Assembly: GCA_963210315.1 (NCBI GenBank)
Contig: OY723284.1
Location: 1,860,001 to 1,924,000, forward strand
Source: Rhynchopus euleeides
Taxonomy: Eukaryota > Euglenozoa > Diplonemea > Diplonemida > Diplonemidae
Direction: 5' to 3'
Length of the DNA stretch: 64,000 nt
Positions 10,610-20,000 of the stretch are shown here, piece after piece (position 1 is the stretch's first letter; each line of letters opens with the position of its first letter). Below the pieces are notes generated by a model. The model worked only from the letters and a program-made list of their open reading frames with translations. It ran no database searches and had not been told where the DNA came from. A program made the translations under genes and the position numbers.

Positions 10610-11681
10610 CGATCACACCCGAAACCTGTATCTTGCTGTGACCCCCCTCCTGATCTTTTAGAGCTTCCGCCAGTCACCTCTGTTCCTTGCTTTGCCTCGG
10701 CAACCCGAGGCTCGACGCCAGGAGGGAGGTGTGTGTGCCACGTGCCACAATGCCAGCACAACCCAAGCGCTGCGGCGGGGCCTTGTTACGTTGTGCGAAG
10801 AACCAGCCGGCCTGCCTTTTCTTTCTTTTCTTGGCAAGGGGAATAAAATGGCGGGCGGGGGGGGGGGGGGTGATTTCGCCAACCCACCTCCATGCTGACC
10901 CCCGCTGCAATACATCACCATCCCTCTCTCAGCGAGTGTGTGGGGTGGGTGCCCTTTGTTGCTCCGGGGGGTTGCTCCGGTGCCAATCAAAAAGGCACCA
11001 GACCTCTCTTCTTCTGACTGACATACGGCTCAAAACGGGCCAATCCAGGCACACACACACCTCCCTTCCTCCTCTCTCTCTCTCTCTCTTTCCTGCCGGA
11101 TCCCCAGGAGATAAATAAAGACACCCCCGCAGAAGCGGCGGGCCTTGCCCTGTGTCCCATCACGTCTTTCTGATGTGCATCGTGCATCCGCCACCAGGCT
11201 CTACGGCTGAACCAGCCAGCCAACATCCCCTGGGCCAACCCAGGGCCCAGAGTACACTCGATGCAACGGTCGCAGGAGGTGGTGCTCCCCCTCCCAGCCC
11301 ACCCCCATCACATCAGCTTTTGTGCCGTTTGAGCTCTGTACGTCGTGGAACATCCCGGCAAGCAAGCTTCGGAGGGACCAACCACAGCAGGCGCAAGGCT
11401 CTGTGGTTCTGGCTGTCACCGCTTGCCCCTCCCTCGCACTCGAGGGGCGCGTGACAACCCACGACTGACCAACCGACCGAAGCGGGCGATTCACTCGTCG
11501 GAATAAGGTCGGGATGGGGGAAGAGTGTCACTGTTGGCCCAACGGAGTGAAGTGGAGGGGGTGAGGCTGGCAGCAGATGTGATGCTGCAGATGTGATGCT
11601 GCCGGCTTGTCCGGAGGGCACCGCATCACTGGCACCACCACCCGGCAGATAGGACCCAACACACCTGCACACGCCGCAGCC

Positions 11682-13586
11682 ATGGCAGCCGTAGTGACGC
11701 TGCTGTCGCTGTGCTTTGCAATCCCACCATGCACCAGTGATCCGGGGTCTCATTGCATCGGAGTGGTTGCTCGGCCAATGAGCAAAGTCCATCGCGTCGC
11801 TGTTTCGCATGGCGACACGTTGGTTGCGGCATTGTCAAACAGTGAATTGCACGTGTACAACTTGAGCACAGGTGAGACACTCGCAGTGCCCTCCTACGAT
11901 ACTGTAAGGGGCTTTGCGTTCTCTCCTGATGACGACAGAGTGGCGGTGGCACTGTGGGATGGTGGTGTTGCTGTGGCCAGTTTGATCACCGGGGAAGAAC
12001 TGTGGTCGCGCACATTGGACAAGGACTGCTACTCTGTTGCGTACTCACCAGACGGGACACGTCTTGCCTCCGGGCACGCTGATGGCAGAATCTACATCTG
12101 GAGTGCTGTGACTGGCGACTTCGTGTTCACCCCCGCGGTGAGCGACCTCTCGGGGGTTTACGCCTTGGCGTACACCATTGATGGGGGAAGGGTTATCAGC
12201 AGCGGGGGCTTCTATGACATGGTCGTGTGGAATGCAACTACTGGGCATATTCTGAAGAAGCTGAGATATAACAGCCGTGTCAAGGACGTCCAGGTGTCGC
12301 CAGATGGCCTGTACTTCACGAGTCTGGCTCAAACCGGAAATAGTGGGAACCACGAGATAAATATCTACAAACTGAGCGACTACTCCGTCCACAGGAAGAT
12401 TCGGTTTGAGAGATCGAAAGCTGCTGTGTGCTTCTCTCAGGACTCAAGCAAGCTGGTGGCGGTGGGTTACCATATCGAGGTGTACTCTGTGGAGACGGGC
12501 GACCTGCTGGAGTTGTACAACAAGGCGTACGACCGGATATTGCATTCGGAAGCCTTGGATCGTTGGAGGGTCTTTGAGCCAACGGCAGTTGCGTACTTCC
12601 ACACGAACCACACCACCACCATCCTCATGGGAGAGGGGCCCGACGGCGATGGCACAGTAATCTTGTGGGCCGACGTGGCTACACATCCGCCTCAAACGTC
12701 TGCACCTCCAACACCTCGGCCGACACATTCAACGCCAGCCCCCCCGACAGCTGCACCTTCATCACCCGCACCTGCAACACATGCACCTGTAACACCTGCG
12801 CCTCGAACTCTTGCACCCAAGTCGCCTCCCCGCGTCTGCACTAAGGACGCCACCTGCCGTGTGTTCGGTTCCGAGAGTGACAACTGCACCTCCTCGCAGC
12901 GCTGTGTCTGCAAATATAACTCAGGCACCCTATGCGAGATCAACCCGCTTGCCTCCGCGATTCAAATTGAGGTGAAGATGAGTGTCATCATCACCTTGCA
13001 GGTGCCGTGCGATCGTGCCGGCTTGCAGGTCCTGTTAGATACTTTGCGTGCTGCAGCCACAGCACGTGGCGCACAGGATGTATCTGTCGGTGCCTCCTGC
13101 GGCACCCTGTCCGTCGCAGTGTCTGGGGTGGTGCCTGAGGCGACTGTCGCCACAACGACTGATGTGCTTATCGACGCTATCAGTGCAGCTGCTCTGGCAC
13201 ACCCCGGCCTCACAAACGTCATGCATGACTCGCAGCTCGACCCGTTTGTTCAAACCACACAACAACACACCGACACAGTGTGCACACAGCATGCGCGCAG
13301 CGCAGTGGAGACGTATGACGGGCGCTGCCTGGTGCTCAGCTGCATAAACGGCTATTCCCTGAAGGTTGACACACGTGACAGAAGGGACTACCACACATGC
13401 ACGCAGGCCTCTGTGGACACGTCTGAATCAGGGGATGACGGCCTGAGTGAGGGTGCTATCGCAAGCATCGTGGTGGGGTGTGTTGTGGTTGTGGTGGCCA
13501 TCGCGCTCGTGTGGTGCACGGTGGCCAGGATTCTGTGGGATATGAAAACGGGATATGCCGGTGGGATATCCCACGTCTCAAAGTGA
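11682..13586 (+). CDS. single-pass membrane protein with luminal/extracellular WD40 repeats and an EGF-like module
   Basis: The product has 634 aa. The ATG at 11682 is preferred because it opens a signal peptide (MAAVVTLLSLCFA); an AG lies 2 nt before CC-ATG. Residues about 35-330 contain at least five WD40-type blades, such as YSVAYSPDGTRLASGHADG followed by a W-x-x-x-T-G turn. Next comes a Thr/Pro/Ala-rich mucin-like stalk (about 333-383), then an EGF-like Cys cluster (about 386-420), then an unassigned alpha/beta-looking domain (about 425-560), and one transmembrane helix (about 588-612, with a Val-rich core). A WD40 propeller on the secretory side is uncommon; it suggests a surface receptor or adhesin, which is inference. 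The last 22 codons and stop (from 13518) lie inside an inverted-repeat element, so the cytoplasmic tail is element-derived. Confidence 0.85.
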   Translation: MAAVVTLLSLCFAIPPCTSDPGSHCIGVVARPMSKVHRVAVSHGDTLVAALSNSELHVYNLSTGETLAVPSYDTVRGFAFSPDDDRVAVALWDGGVAVASLITGEELWSRTLDKDCYSVAYSPDGTRLASGHADGRIYIWSAVTGDFVFTPAVSDLSGVYALAYTIDGGRVISSGGFYDMVVWNATTGHILKKLRYNSRVKDVQVSPDGLYFTSLAQTGNSGNHEINIYKLSDYSVHRKIRFERSKAAVCFSQDSSKLVAVGYHIEVYSVETGDLLELYNKAYDRILHSEALDRWRVFEPTAVAYFHTNHTTTILMGEGPDGDGTVILWADVATHPPQTSAPPTPRPTHSTPAPPTAAPSSPAPATHAPVTPAPRTLAPKSPPRVCTKDATCRVFGSESDNCTSSQRCVCKYNSGTLCEINPLASAIQIEVKMSVIITLQVPCDRAGLQVLLDTLRAAATARGAQDVSVGASCGTLSVAVSGVVPEATVATTTDVLIDAISAAALAHPGLTNVMHDSQLDPFVQTTQQHTDTVCTQHARSAVETYDGRCLVLSCINGYSLKVDTRDRRDYHTCTQASVDTSESGDDGLSEGAIASIVVGCVVVVVAIALVWCTVARILWDMKTGYAGGISHVSK

Positions 13587-13892
13587 CATATCCCGCGTTT
13601 TGGAAAAACCATATCCCGCCGGGTAGGGGGTCATATCCCCCCCGGGATATGGGGTCATCTCCCGTGGGATATGGGGTCATCTCCCGCGGGATATGGGGTC
13701 ATCTCCCGTGGGACATGGAGTCATCTCCCCCCCGGGAGATGCCCACATCTCCCGCGGGAGATGCCCCCATCTCCCGGGGGGGAGATGACCCCCCACCCTG
13801 GCGGGATATCAAACCCGCGAGGGAGACCTCCCCCGCGGGATATCCCACCGGGATATCCCGTTTCCATATCCCACAAAATCCTGGCCACCGTG
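13517..13892. mobile_element. 376-bp foldback element overlapping a gene's 3' end
   Basis: About 56 bp at the left (from 13517, CACGGTGGCCAGGATTCTGT) match the reverse complement of the right end (from 13892, CACGGTGGCCAGGATTTTGT) with roughly four differences. The homology stops abruptly outside both ends. The interior is built from GGGATATGGGGTCAT and CATCTCCCG(C/G)GGGAGATG modules in both orientations, with many GGGATATCCC palindromes. There is no coding capacity of its own. The left arm is read as the last codons and stop of the WD40 gene. I see no clear target duplication. Confidence 0.75.
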
Positions 13893-15010
13893 TGGGTGCG
13901 ACGCCCCAAGTATTCGCAGCAGCAGGACGAGACACTCTACATCAGCAAGGGGCCTGTTGGTGCGCCCCACCTGACAGGGATTGGGCAGCATCCCCCAGCT
14001 CCCCTGGCCACGACTGGAACCCTCTGATTTGCCGTGCTCCGGCCCCTCTGCCAATCCTTACACCCTCTTATTTTCCCATGCGGTGGCGATGCCGCTGACC
14101 CTTTGCCTTTCCCTATATACAAGAACATATGACTGAAGAGTGTTGAAGGGTCTTCGCGACGGTGCTGAAACGGCACAGTTCTGTTGTTATGAATTCTCCT
14201 ATTCTTCAGGAAAAAACCTGCCGAGTTTTGCCGGAAAAAAATTGCGACAGCGAGGACCCCCAGACTGTGTGTGTTTGCGCTTTCCTGCAGAGTGACCATC
14301 CTTTGCCCTTGCTCCCACGAGGCTGCTCCACCGCTCGCATGGACGAGCAGCCTCCCGGTTGAAGTGTTGGTCGGTTCTGCAGCTCCCTTCCTTCCCCCAC
14401 ATCGACATCACCCACAACGTGCCCATCCCCCTGCACCCCGCAGCAACCGTTGTCGTGACAGCCAGAACCCCACCTGCTGCTGAAAAATGCGTTACTTCCG
14501 CAGCCAGGATGCTCCTGGGACACCCCTCACGCTGTTGATATTAAAGCCAAGCTCCAAGTCATTTGGCTTTTGCCAAATGGGTTAAAAGGGTGGGTGTGTT
14601 CGTTCAGCATGGCACTGATTTCATTTTGTGAGTGGTGGTCGCTCTTCTGTACGTTTGGCCTCAACGTCTGCCAGCCTCCTGTCAGGAGTTGATGGCAGGC
14701 ACCGCATGTCCAAACTGACACCCGCCACGACCTGCACATGTTTTCAAACATGCAACTGAACCGGGGTGTCCAGCTACCAACACCCCCTGAACCTTGTCCC
14801 GTCAATTGACTTGGAGTTGAGAGCAAGCGATAAAGGACGCCCCAAGCCCCAAACCCTCCATCCTCGAGAGTGCCTCAGCTAGACTCACGAAGTGCCTTCG
14901 CCCTGGGCTGACCAATCGAGAAACCTGCACTCAGCCCGCAGGCCCGCATGCGAGAGGAGCGGAAACTCTTTTTGAATGCCCCTCGCACCAGCACCCCCTC
15001 ACCCCACCCC
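13893..15010. other. intergenic, nothing recognised
   Basis: No frame with protein-like composition is seen between the foldback element and the next gene. Short AT-richer stretches occur around 14180-14250 and 14530-14640. I found no tRNA-like or other RNA gene structure by eye. Confidence 0.5.
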
Positions 15011-15016
15011 ACCCAG
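14986..15016 (+). promoter_or_regulatory. putative trans-splice acceptor
   Basis: A C-rich pyrimidine/A tract ends in ACCCAG (AG at 15015-15016), 30 nt upstream of the ATG at 15047. Another AG at 15029-15030 is nearer. It is consistent with, but weaker than, the acceptors of the upstream genes. Confidence 0.3.
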
Positions 15017-15046
15017 CAACGTTTGGCGAGGGGTTTAATTGCCGAA

Positions 15047-16126
15047 ATGTCTGGCGTCTTCAAGCGTGTGGTGGTGGCGTGTGACCACGCCGCGGTGGCG
15101 GCGCGCGCGAAGGTGGTGGAGATCCTGCAGGCCGGGGGGCTGGAGGTGACGGACCTGGGGACGCAGACGTGCGACCGGGTGGACTACCCCGACAAGGCGG
15201 AGGAGGTTTGCCGTGCGGTTGCCGGTGACGACACGGCGTGCGGCGTGCTGCTGTGCGGCAGCGGCATCGGGATGTCGATCGCAGCCTCCAAGGTGGCCGG
15301 CATCCGTGCCGCCCTCTGCCACGACCATTACACCGCGGCGATGTGCCGCAAGCACAACAACGCCAACGTCCTGTGCATGGGTGCGCGCACCTCGGGTGCC
15401 GACATCATCGCCGAGATGCTCAGCACCTTCCTCGCCACCGAGTTCGAGGGTGGCCGCCACGCAGGCCGCGTGGAGAAGCTGATGGCCGCCAAGCCCGAGC
15501 TGCCCTTCAGCGACGCACCCCCCGCCAAGACCGTGGTGCTGGGTTGTGACCACGCCGCCTTCGAAGAGAAGGCCCTCGTGGTGGACTACGTCAAGAGCCT
15601 CGGCTACGATGTGGTGGACTGCGGTGTGAACTCCCCGGACCGTGTGGACTACCCGGATATCGCCACCGCGGTGTGCACGGAGGTGGCGAAGACCAGCGGC
15701 AAGGGTATCCTGGTATGTCCTGCAAGATGCGTGCCCCCCCTTCCCTGTGTGTGGTTCCTCGGTGCTATGCTCTGTGGGGGCGAGGCACCACAGAGCCACA
15801 ACCCCCCCCCCAGCAACCCCAGCAGGAAGGCCTCCACCCCCCATCACACCCCATCACCCACCACCCCTCAGATCTGCGGGTCTGGCATTGGCATGGCGAT
15901 CACCGCCAACAAGTTCAAGGGCATCCGCGCCGCCCTCTGCCACGAGGCGTACACGGCACGCATGTGCCGCAACCACAACAACGCCAACGTGATGTGCATG
16001 GGCGCGCGCACCTCGGGCCCCGAGATGCACAAGGAGATGGTGAACGCCTTCCTCTCCTCCGAGTTCGAGGGTGGCCGCCACGCCGACCGCGTCGCCAAGA
16101 TCACTGCCCTGGAGGGGAAGCTGTGA
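15047..16126 (+). CDS. rpiB: tandem-fused ribose-5-phosphate isomerase B (two RpiB domains), one intron
   Basis: The enzyme interconverts ribose 5-phosphate and ribulose 5-phosphate in the non-oxidative pentose phosphate pathway. The coding sequence is the join of 15047-15712 and 15872-16126, giving 306 aa, about twice the ~150 aa of bacterial RpiB. Both halves carry the RpiB/LacA landmarks: the (A/G)CDHAA motif near the start, D-x-x-D-YPD-x-A, the active-site Cys in LCGSGIGM (C70) and ICGSGIGM (C224), the IRAALCH segment, and the M-C-R-x-HNNANV loop. Both domains therefore look catalytically complete rather than one being a dead partner. The ATG at 15047 (MSGVFKRVVVACDHAA) is preferred over an upstream in-frame ATG at 14948, whose extra 33 residues are unlike the family. 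It is the only recognised soluble metabolic enzyme in the window. Confidence 0.93.
   Translation: MSGVFKRVVVACDHAAVAARAKVVEILQAGGLEVTDLGTQTCDRVDYPDKAEEVCRAVAGDDTACGVLLCGSGIGMSIAASKVAGIRAALCHDHYTAAMCRKHNNANVLCMGARTSGADIIAEMLSTFLATEFEGGRHAGRVEKLMAAKPELPFSDAPPAKTVVLGCDHAAFEEKALVVDYVKSLGYDVVDCGVNSPDRVDYPDIATAVCTEVAKTSGKGILVCPARCVPPLPCVWFLGAMLCGGEAPQSHNPPPSNPSRKASTPHHTPSPTTPQICGSGIGMAITANKFKGIRAALCHEAYTARMCRNHNNANVMCMGARTSGPEMHKEMVNAFLSSEFEGGRHADRVAKITALEGKL
15713..15871 (+). other. spliceosomal-type intron in the second RpiB domain
   Basis: The 159-bp insertion begins GTATGT and ends CCCCTCAG. Its removal joins KGIL to ICGSGIGM, which matches domain 1 (GVLLCGSGIGM). It is phase 0. Its length is a multiple of three and it has no in-frame stop, so unspliced mRNA would still be open and would add 53 residues directly before the active-site Cys. 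The interior is C-rich. The homologous position in domain 1 has no intron. Confidence 0.9.
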
Positions 16127-16209
16127 ACGGGGGTTTTCAAGATCCGAGAGGGCGACCGAGGGTCCCAGTGGGTTGGTTTGCCGGATGAAGTTCTTCCCCA
16201 CCACCACGT
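16127..16209. other. short gap between last host gene and first mobile DNA
   Basis: It is 83 bp with no feature recognised. The last 8 bp (16202-16209, CACCACGT) would be the target-site copy if the TAGAG end at 16210 is a transposon terminus. Confidence 0.5.
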
Positions 16210-17042
16210 TAGAGAGTGGCAAGTTGGCGGTTTTTGCGTGGACAAAATTTCCGCGATATGTATTGTGCTTCTCCGAGGCCTGCCCCGGCCAAAAATCGAC
16301 CTTTTGGGGACATTCTGAACTAGCAGGAACAGCCAGAAGCAACGAAATGCTCGCCCCTGCCATTTAAATTGCAAAAAAGCCCCGAATATGTCCTGCCTAG
16401 GCAACAATTGTGACAATACGATTTTCACGTAAAACCCCCAAAAAAAGCAAAATTGAAATTTCGCCCAAAGGGGGCCCTCGCTACGAGTCACTGTGAGTCA
16501 CGAGTCGTCAGTTGTCAGCCAAACATGGCTGACTTCTCACTTATTCTCACTCAGTCACACTTGGTAGCGAGGGCCCCCAAAATCGTATTTTTCGGACCCG
16601 AGGGACACCCACACCCAGATTTTCCGTGTTTCTGAGCGAAAATTCTGGTCCGAAAAAAAAATACCCCTGGTGGGTGGCAGAGCGTAGGAAGGGGTGGATG
16701 GATATGGTGTAAAAGGGAGAAGAACCGTTGAGTGGGCAGGGAGGCTGACGGCTGGCTCAGGGAACGAGACAAACAGAAGCGACGGCTGACGAGGAACGGA
16801 GGCTGCCCCCCGGCCCCAGGCTCTTTCCCACCTCAGGAACATGTGTCACACGTCACTTCGCAACAAGGATTAGGGTTCCTCCAGTCTGTGTTCTGGAGGG
16901 ACGCCATCATGTTAAACCCCATTCCCTGTTCCCAAGGCAGGGCAGTTGCTGAGGCTCGCTGTCAACACCAGCCCGCCTGCAGCTGAGTGGTGAGGGGCAT
17001 GCCTTGATAAAACCTCGGTAACGTAGGGGGCGACAGCTACAC
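16210..17042 (+). repeat. left-terminal region homologous to that of the 14.4-kb transposon
   Basis: This is the directly observed part of the inferred older element. It aligns colinearly, with indels, to 41366-41946. It differs by a 109-bp hairpin insertion (16470-16578) and by roughly 140 extra bases between 16640 and 16870. It ends about 40 bp after the GGGGCATGCC block, where the 51-bp satellite starts. Confidence 0.8.
16470..16578. mobile_element. 109-bp hairpin MITE (GGGGGCCCTCGCTAC ends)
   Basis: A perfect 15-bp inverted repeat, GGGGGCCCTCGCTAC at 16470-16484, is mirrored at 16564-16578. Bases either side are AAA-type. The homologous site in the 14.4-kb transposon (near 41606, CGCCCAAAACACC) lacks it, giving an empty site. 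The termini resemble those of the hairpin at 46365-46484 (GGGGGTCTTCGCT). Confidence 0.8.
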
Positions 17043-20000
17043 GACACCAGGAGAGTGCTGATATGGGTGTTTGTGGATCACGCGCATGTGTCTGACACCA
17101 GGAGAGTGCTGATATGGGTGTTTGTGGATCACGCGCATGTGTCTTGCACCAGGAGAGTGCGGATATGGGTGTTTGTGGATCACGCGCATGTGTCTTATAC
17201 CAGGAGAGTGCTGATATGGGTGTTTGTGGATCACGCGCATGTGTCTGACACCAGGAGAGTGCTGATATGGGTGTTTGTGGATCACGCGCATGTGTCTTGC
17301 ACCAGGAGAGTGCGGATATGGGTGTTTGTGGATCACGCGCATGTGTCTGACACCAGGAGAGTGCTGATATGGGTGTTTGTGGATCACGCGCAGGTGTCTT
17401 ATACCAGGAGAGTGCTGATATGGGTGTTTGTGGATCACGCGCATCTGTCTGACACCAGGAGAGTGCTGATATGGGTGTTTGTGGATCACGCGCATGTGTC
17501 TTGCACCAGGAGAGTGCGGATATGGGTGTTTGTGGATCACGCGCATGTGTCTTGCACCAGGAGAGTGCGGATATGGGTGTTTGTGGATCACGCGCATGTG
17601 TCTTATACCAGGAGAGTGCTGATATGGGTGTTTGTGGATCACGCGCATGTGTCTTGCACCAGGAGAGTGCGGATATGGGTGTTTGTGGATCACGCGCATG
17701 TGTCTTATACCAGGACGTTGCTGATATGGGTGTTTGTGGATCACGCGCATGTGTCTTGCACCAGGAGAGTGCGGATATGGGTGTTTGTGGATCACGCGCA
17801 TGTGCCTTATACCAGGAGAGTCCTGATATGGGTGTTTGTGGATCACGCGCATGTGTCTTATACCAGGAGAGTGCTGACATGGGTGTTTGTGGATCACGCG
17901 CATGTGTCTGACACCAGGAGAGTGCTGATATGGGTGTTTGTGGATCACGCGCATGTGTCTGACACCAGGAGAGTGCTGATATGGGTGTTTGTGGATCACG
18001 CGCATGTGTCTTATACCAGGAGAGTGCTGATATGGGTGTTTGTGGATCACGCGCATGTGTCTGACACCAGGAGAGTGCTGATATGGGTGTTTGTGGATCA
18101 CGCGCATGTGTCTTGCACCAGGAGAGTGCGGATATGGGTGTTTGTGGATCACGCGCATGTGTCTGACACCAGGAGAGTGCTGATATGGGTGTTTGTGGAT
18201 CACGCGCATGTGTCTTGCACCAGGAGAGTGCGGATATGGGTGTTTGTGGATCACGCGCATGTGTCTTATACCAGGAGAGTGCTGATATGGGTGTTTGTGG
18301 ATCACGCGCATGTGTCTTATACCAGGACGTTGCTGATATGGGTGTTTGTGGATCACGCGCATGTGTCTTGCACCAGGAGAGTGCGGATATGGGTGTTTGT
18401 GGATCACGCGCATGTGCCTTATACCAGGAGAGTCCTGATATGGGTGTTTGTGGATCACGCGCATGTGTCTTATACCAGGAGAGTGCTGACATGGGTGTTT
18501 GTGGATCACGCGCATGTGTCTGACACCAGGAGAGTGCTGATATGGGTGTTTGTGGATCACGCGCATGTGTCTGACACCAGGAGAGTGCTGATATGGGTGT
18601 TTGTGGATCACGCGCATGTGTCTTATACCAGGAGAGTGCTGATATGGGTGTTTGTGGATCACGCGCATGTGTCTTGCACCAGGAGAGTGCGGATATGGGT
18701 GTTTGTGGATCACGCGCATGTGTCTGACACCAGGAGAGTGCTGATATGGGTGTTTGTGGATCACGCGCATGTGTCTTGCACCAGGAGAGTGCGGATATGG
18801 GTGTTTGTGGATCACGCGCATGTGTCTTGCACCAGGAGAGTGCGGATATGGGTGTTTGTGGATCACGCGCATGTGTCTTATACCAGGAGAGTGCTGATAT
18901 GGGTGTTTGTGGATCACGCGCATGTGTCTTGCACCAGGAGAGTGCGGATATGGGTGTTTGTGGATCACGCGCATGTGTCTTATACCAGGACGTTGCTGAT
19001 ATGGGTGTTTGTGGATCACGCGCATGTGTCTTGCACCAGGAGAGTGCGGATATGGGTGTTTGTGGATCACGCGCATGTGCCTTATACCAGGAGAGTCCTG
19101 ATATGGGTGTTTGTGGATCACGCGCATGTGTCTTGCACCAGGAGAGTGCTGACATGGGTGTTTGTGGATCACGCGCATGTGTCTGACACCAGGAGAGTGC
19201 TGATATGGGTGTTTGTGGATCACGCGCATGTGTCTGACACCAGGAGAGTGCGGATATGGGTGTTTGTGGATCACGCGCATGTGTCTGACACCAGGAGAGT
19301 GCTGATATGGGTGTTTGTGGATCACGCGCATGTGTCTGACACCAGGAGAGTGCTGATATGGGTGTTTGTGGATCACGCGCATGTGTCTGACACCAGGAGA
19401 GTGCGGATATGGGTGTTTGTGGATCACGCGCATGTGTCTGACACCAGGAGAGTGCTGATATGGGTGTTTGTGGATCACGCGCATGTGTCTTACACCAGGA
19501 GAGTGCGGATGTGGGTGTTCGTGGATCACGCGCATGTGTCTGACACCAGGAGAGTGCTGATATGGGTGTTTGTGGATCACGCGCATGTGTCTTGCACCAG
19601 GAGAGTGCGGATATGGGTGTTTGTGGATCACGCGCATGTGTCTGACACCAGGAGAGTGCGGATATGGGTGTTTGTGGATCACGCGCATGTGTCTTATACC
19701 AGGAGAGTGCTGATATGGGTGTTTGTGGATCACGCGCATGTGTCTGACACCAGGAGAGTGCTGATATGGGTGTTTGTGGATCACGCGCATGTGTCTGACA
19801 CCAGGAGAGTGCTGATATGGGTGTTTGCGGATCACGCGCATGTGTCTGACACCAGCAGAGTGCGGATATGGGTGTTTGTGGATCACGCGCATGTGTCTTA
19901 TACCAGGAGAGTGCTGATATGGGTGTTTGTGGATCACGCGCATGTGTCTTGCACCAGGAGAGTGCGGATATGGGTGTTTGTGGATCACGCGCATGTGTCT

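Larger units (their letters stand above)
9497..11681. other. intergenic with nested small mobile elements
   Basis: No host gene is recognised. The stretch contains the palindromic TA element (10054-10402) and the dispersed repeat (10403-10609) described separately. The remainder (9497-10050 and 10610-11681) is Pro/Arg-coding low-complexity sequence with G-, C- and CT-runs. Confidence 0.6.
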
